Assembly: GCA_026686845.1 (NCBI GenBank)
Contig: JAIVEN010000002.1
Coordinates: forward strand, 41,185,001-41,249,000
Length of the DNA: 64,000 bases
Reading direction: 5' to 3'
Source: Adenanthera pavonina
Taxonomy: Eukaryota; Streptophyta; Magnoliopsida; Fabales; Fabaceae
Below the pieces are notes generated by a model, which was not told where the DNA came from, did no database searches, and worked only from the letters and a program-made list of their open reading frames with translations. The number at the start of each line of letters is the position of its first letter. Within the stretch, counting starts at the first letter, position 1. Shown here in pieces: positions 60,010-64,000 of this stretch. The position numbers and the translations under genes were made by a program.

Positions 60010-63000
60010 ATGGAAAGAACTTGTGCAGCTTCCGCCATGGAATGGAGCATTCAACTTGAAAAGGGTCTCCGTTCTAAGAAACCAGGTAAAAGATGATTTT
60101 TCATGGTTGTGAACTAACACTTTGGCTTAGCCTCCTTTCTAATCTTATTCTAGTTTATAAATATGTTGCAAAGGGAATGTGCTGCTATTAGATCCTTGTT
60201 GACTTTGGTTATTTCATGAGATTCATTGTCCAGGTGGATCTGTTGAAGCCATATTACGATTTGGGCCTCAGCTTCAACAATGGACTAGAGAGTCTGAATC
60301 CAATATAGCTGCCAATAGCATGTTTGATTTGATGGCAGGTGAAGATAGGCTCTTTGCCAATGCCATCCTCTTGCGGCTAGCTGATGCATTTGCATTTGGT
60401 GACAAAGAGATTAGGTTTGCTATTGTCAGGGTTTTCTTATCTGAGCTGAAGCACCGTGGAAAGATGAAGGACAGACGGTATAACGGGTTATTGTCAAAGG
60501 CCAGAGTACGAAACCACATGGAATTGTTGAAAAGAGTGAAATCTGTTTTTGACACTGGTGTTGAGGAGTCAAGGTCATTGGCTCTGGTTCTGTTTGGTTG
60601 TTGGGCTGATTTTGCTCAAGACAATGCTCAGATACGATACTTAATACTTTCCAGTCTTGTTTCTACTCATGCTTGGTTGGTAAGATAAATTATTTCAACA
60701 TTTCTGTTGTTCTGGATTCCTAATTTCCTGATAGAATCTGCCTAGTCATTTGCTCATGTACCAAAATCTGACTTGTACTGTATAGTGCAAGTAGTCTGCG
60801 GATATAAGATATGATCACGTGATTTATTTAATGCTTACTGCCACGTTAAAAACATATGACAAAATTGTTGTTGTACATTGGTATGGCAAATGACGTGTTA
60901 GGTTTATTTTTTATTTGATTTACAAGACTAAACTAAGGATTGACACAAAAGTGACTGGATGTTGAGCTGTTTTCTCTATTCCTGTCCTAGTCTCTGAAAA
61001 TGAAATCTATTGTGGGTCAATTTTCATTTGCTTCTGTCCCTCTTTTAGCTGCTCTTTCTAGAAGAAACTTCATTTGCTTTATTGGTTAGTCGTCTCAAAC
61101 TTGTCTACATCTTAAACATTGAATCTGGTTTCTCCAGGTGAAAACATCATTATTTGCTGCAGGATGCTTTTGTGAAATATCGGATGATTTTGCATGTACG
61201 ACATTAGAGATGCTGGTTAATATGGTGACTTCATCTGAGATATCCTTACCTGTCAAGTTGTATGCTGCAAGAGTTTTTGGAAAATTCAGGTGCTCATATT
61301 CAGTTGCAAATAAAGCATATAAGGTCACTGACTTTTTATAACTTGTGAGATCTAATACCTTTTCTATAAGCTATTTGCTTTTGTAGGACAACACCCCCCC
61401 CCCCTTTCTTTTCCAACTGTCGGGCATGTTGTGCCACAATCAGTGTTTGTCTCCATGTATTTCTGCCTGTCTGTCTGCGCTGTATACTTCCTAAAGCTAA
61501 TTTTTCACTATTACAAACTAATGATTTATATGCAGACACACACTCGAACCCAATGTATGCAAAAGATTTGTGAATATATATTACATGTTCAGTATTAATT
61601 AAAAAAAATTGAAATAACAGGCAGATTAGATGGTATAATGCATGATTGTGATCTGTCTTGGGTGAATTTTGTCCAATAATATTGTTTCTCACCTCATACA
61701 AAGATTTTCTAAATATTTATTTTGCTAATTATTATTATCATGTAGTATGAAATGATTTAGTATGACTTGTAATTGGCTCTCATTTTACTGCAGCAATAAA
61801 TATAACTGCTTTTGCATCACATGGGTCATTTACTATGTAACTATGTTCCTTAGTGCTTGTATTCCATTTTAGGCTGTGTTTTAACTTTATTATACCGAGT
61901 ACTGTGACTGTTAATATGTATCTTGAACTTTTATGGTTGTATTTTTTCTTTTCCTGTGACCAATTTTTCTCAACTTTTTCTGATGTGGGTTTCTTGCATG
62001 ATTGTTTCTTTATTGCAGACAGGTCTAGAGCTGATATTGAATTCTTTAGATGAAGAATTTTTGGTAGTGATGTTGTTCTCACTCTCGAAACTGGCTTCCG
62101 TATCTACACTGCTAATCTCTGAACAGGTGAGTGCCGTATAATTTGGAATTTCCTAGTTGAGTAAATGGGATGATGATGTTCTCTGAACTTGTTTCTTCTC
62201 ACTTTGTAATCATTTTTGTGAGCATTTACTCATGATTGGTTATTTAATCTCTCAACTGGTAGAAAGTTTGGTATTTTTTTAAAATTTTTGTGCAAATGTT
62301 CTGTCACCTCAAAAATACATTGTTTAAAGTTTATTATCAAATGAAGTACTATACCACTAGCTTATCTATGCAAATAGTAGCAGCCACCTTGGGGTAGTGT
62401 TCACTGTCATGTTGTTCCTTTTAATAATGTTATTAACATCTGGTTCAGATGGGGCTTCTGCTTTCATTTCTCAACCAAGAAAGAACATTACGTATGCAAG
62501 AAACAGCGTTAAAATGCCTGAAATTTTTATTCACAAAAGGACCATATCAAAACTCGGTTAACTCAGATCTAATCCATAGATTACTTTGCATTCTGGAGGA
62601 ACCTGAAGTCTCATTAGCCGTTCAGTGTGAAGCTCTACAGGTTTTACGTAAGGTTTGGCTCCAAGAACATGCAATATGGAGGTTTCATTTCATATTATTG
62701 GTTATGAACTGTTTTGACTTGCATATGGTGATTTGCAGGTACTCATGCGTATTTGTCATCCTTTACCTTTTATGGAACTTAATGAATTTGTCAAGCTGCT
62801 TACTGTTGCAGAGAATGCAATACAGCATGCAGATTTGATGAAGGGCCAGTTGGCCATCCATATTTTGGCAAATTTGTCTTGCAAGTTTGTGGGAGACACA
62901 GATAACGAAAATGGTGTCTTTTGTTCTTCTCTGGCTTCACGGGTAGTCTCACTAGTCAAAGATCAGATCAAGCTTCTGGTTATGCCATTATTGGAAGGCT

Positions 63001-64000
63001 GTCAAAACTATTCAAAGCTGTTTCAAAATCTTCAAAGTCTGCTAAAGATTCTTTTATCTATTATTAGAAGACATCCCCATCTGGTTGTCTTGGTACTTGA
63101 TAACATAACTTCAACAATTGAATTTCTTGTGACTATCAGAATTACTGGTCAAGCAACACCATCAACTCATGTGGCTGCGAAATTTAATAGGGAAAAGAAC
63201 ACTGATGTTATGTCAAATTTTTTTTGCAAAATATACAGATTTCTGGTGGCTTTTCTTGAAATTCTTAGTAAAGTTGGTGCTATTGATGCTGAAGTAATGA
63301 ATAGAGTGCAGATTTTGGTTGAATTTGTGTGTCAGTGTGGTATATTTGATTGTTTTACATACACAATGTATTGTCTACTGTTACACAATCAACATATTTG
63401 GGGTGGTCTAGTTCATCAGGACAATGAAATGTGCGATTGTTATAGCCTGAGTATATGTCCTCATAGTTGTCTTGTTAACTGTAAAATTGATACACTAGAG
63501 TTTGTGAACCTCGTTTTGACAGAAATAGATTATTGGACTGCTTATAAGATTGGAACATATGCAGCATGCCAAGGGGAAATGCTTTTCTCTTCTGTCATAT
63601 TCAGCAAGCTAATTCAGAAGGTCAAATCTGATTCTTGCTGTAACTGGTTAAAAGCGCTATTCCAATATACTCATTCTGAGGGAGTAATCCAGCTTCTTAC
63701 TTTACCAAAGCAAGGAGCCACTTTAGTGGAATGGTTGGAGAATAATAAATTTCCTTTAGATTCTTGTGATCATTTGGATGAGAAGGATCCAAGGGATACT
63801 GGGAGCATCATTGATAATCATTACTGTTATAAGCTAGCTGCAGCTCATGGAGAACTTTGCTCTTCCATAGGAACTTTAGAAGCAGCTGTCACAAGTTCTC
63901 AAGCATTCTGCTTCCAGAGGTGGTTTTTATCCTTGAGATCTCGATTTTTGGAAAATGCAGTGGGCATACTTAATGTCGTGAGACATTTGTTGAATATAAA
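60010..64000 (+). CDS. INTS7: Integrator complex subunit 7 homologue (ARM-repeat protein), 3' incomplete
   Basis: Spliced gene. Exons: 60010-60085, 60234-60679, 61138-61323, 62019-62126, 62449-62652, and 62739 to beyond 64000. All introns are GT-AG and phases join without stops, giving about 760 residues so far; I recall plant family members at about 1,100. The N-terminus (L-E-K-G-L-R-S-K-K-P-G then E-A-I-L-R-F) and the run of helical ARM/HEAT-like repeats match INTS7, known in Arabidopsis as the embryo-essential ARM protein EMB1895. Integrator is a nuclear complex acting on RNA polymerase II transcripts, including 3' processing of snRNAs. The start is taken as ATG 60010; ATG 60037 in the same frame has a better context (GCCATGG) and is a real alternative. 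The exon 5 donor is uncertain: AAG|GTTTGG at 62652 is preferred, but CAG|GTTTTA at 62640 also keeps the frame. The last exon is open to the window edge. It is the only gene here that looks functional. Confidence 0.88.

Overview
The window is AT-rich plant nuclear DNA, most likely from a eudicot. It contains long-LTR Ty3/gypsy chromovirus elements of the Tekay/Del type, Ty1/copia remnants, a Tourist-like MITE, a hAT-like element, a decayed ankyrin/PGG gene family, and a spliced single-copy gene with GT-AG introns. I cannot name the species. All homology and identity statements come from reading the sequence by eye. No database search or computed alignment was run.

Layout. Positions 1-2490 are AT-rich with no supported gene. 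Positions 2491-14827 hold one old LTR (family T2), split by about 10.3 kb of diverged LTRs of a second family (T1) that alternate in orientation: B(+), C(-), D(+), E(-). At 14828 a nearly complete T1 element, called K here, sits in the tail of that T2 LTR. It runs 5' LTR, PBS, an extra upstream ORF, gag-pol, PPT and a truncated 3' LTR ending near 24628. Its gag-pol frame is in phase from end to end but has ten premature stops. Positions 24.6-31.6 kb hold unassigned repeats and gene-like low-complexity DNA. Another T1 LTR (G, minus) lies at about 31.6-34.3 kb.

Positions 35.8-55.2 kb are layered. Two copia LTRs, one followed by a dead gag, alternate with three copies of a decayed ankyrin-repeat/PGG-domain gene. 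Three solo LTRs sit in this stretch: H, flanked by GATTT; I, flanked by ATATT; and a T2 LTR flanked by AGAAT/GGAAT. LTR H itself carries a hAT-like element with an 8-bp target duplication. The third ankyrin copy preserves the empty site of the T2 solo LTR.

Positions 55.2-59.9 kb are intergenic. They include a GC-richer exon-like patch, a Tourist-like MITE with cargo shared with 26.7 kb, and a degenerate GC-rich minisatellite. The only clearly functional gene starts at 60010 and runs off the right edge: the plant homologue of Integrator complex subunit 7, with five complete exons plus a long sixth exon still open at 64000.

The most interesting signal is shared by the T1 and T2 LTRs on both strands. 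Each complete LTR has a purine-rich segment ending in a GTAAG donor, then 0.8-1.4 kb later a short hairpin with compensating stem changes, lying 23-27 nt upstream of an AG acceptor. This looks like a conserved leader intron inside the LTR, with a structured element between branch site and acceptor.
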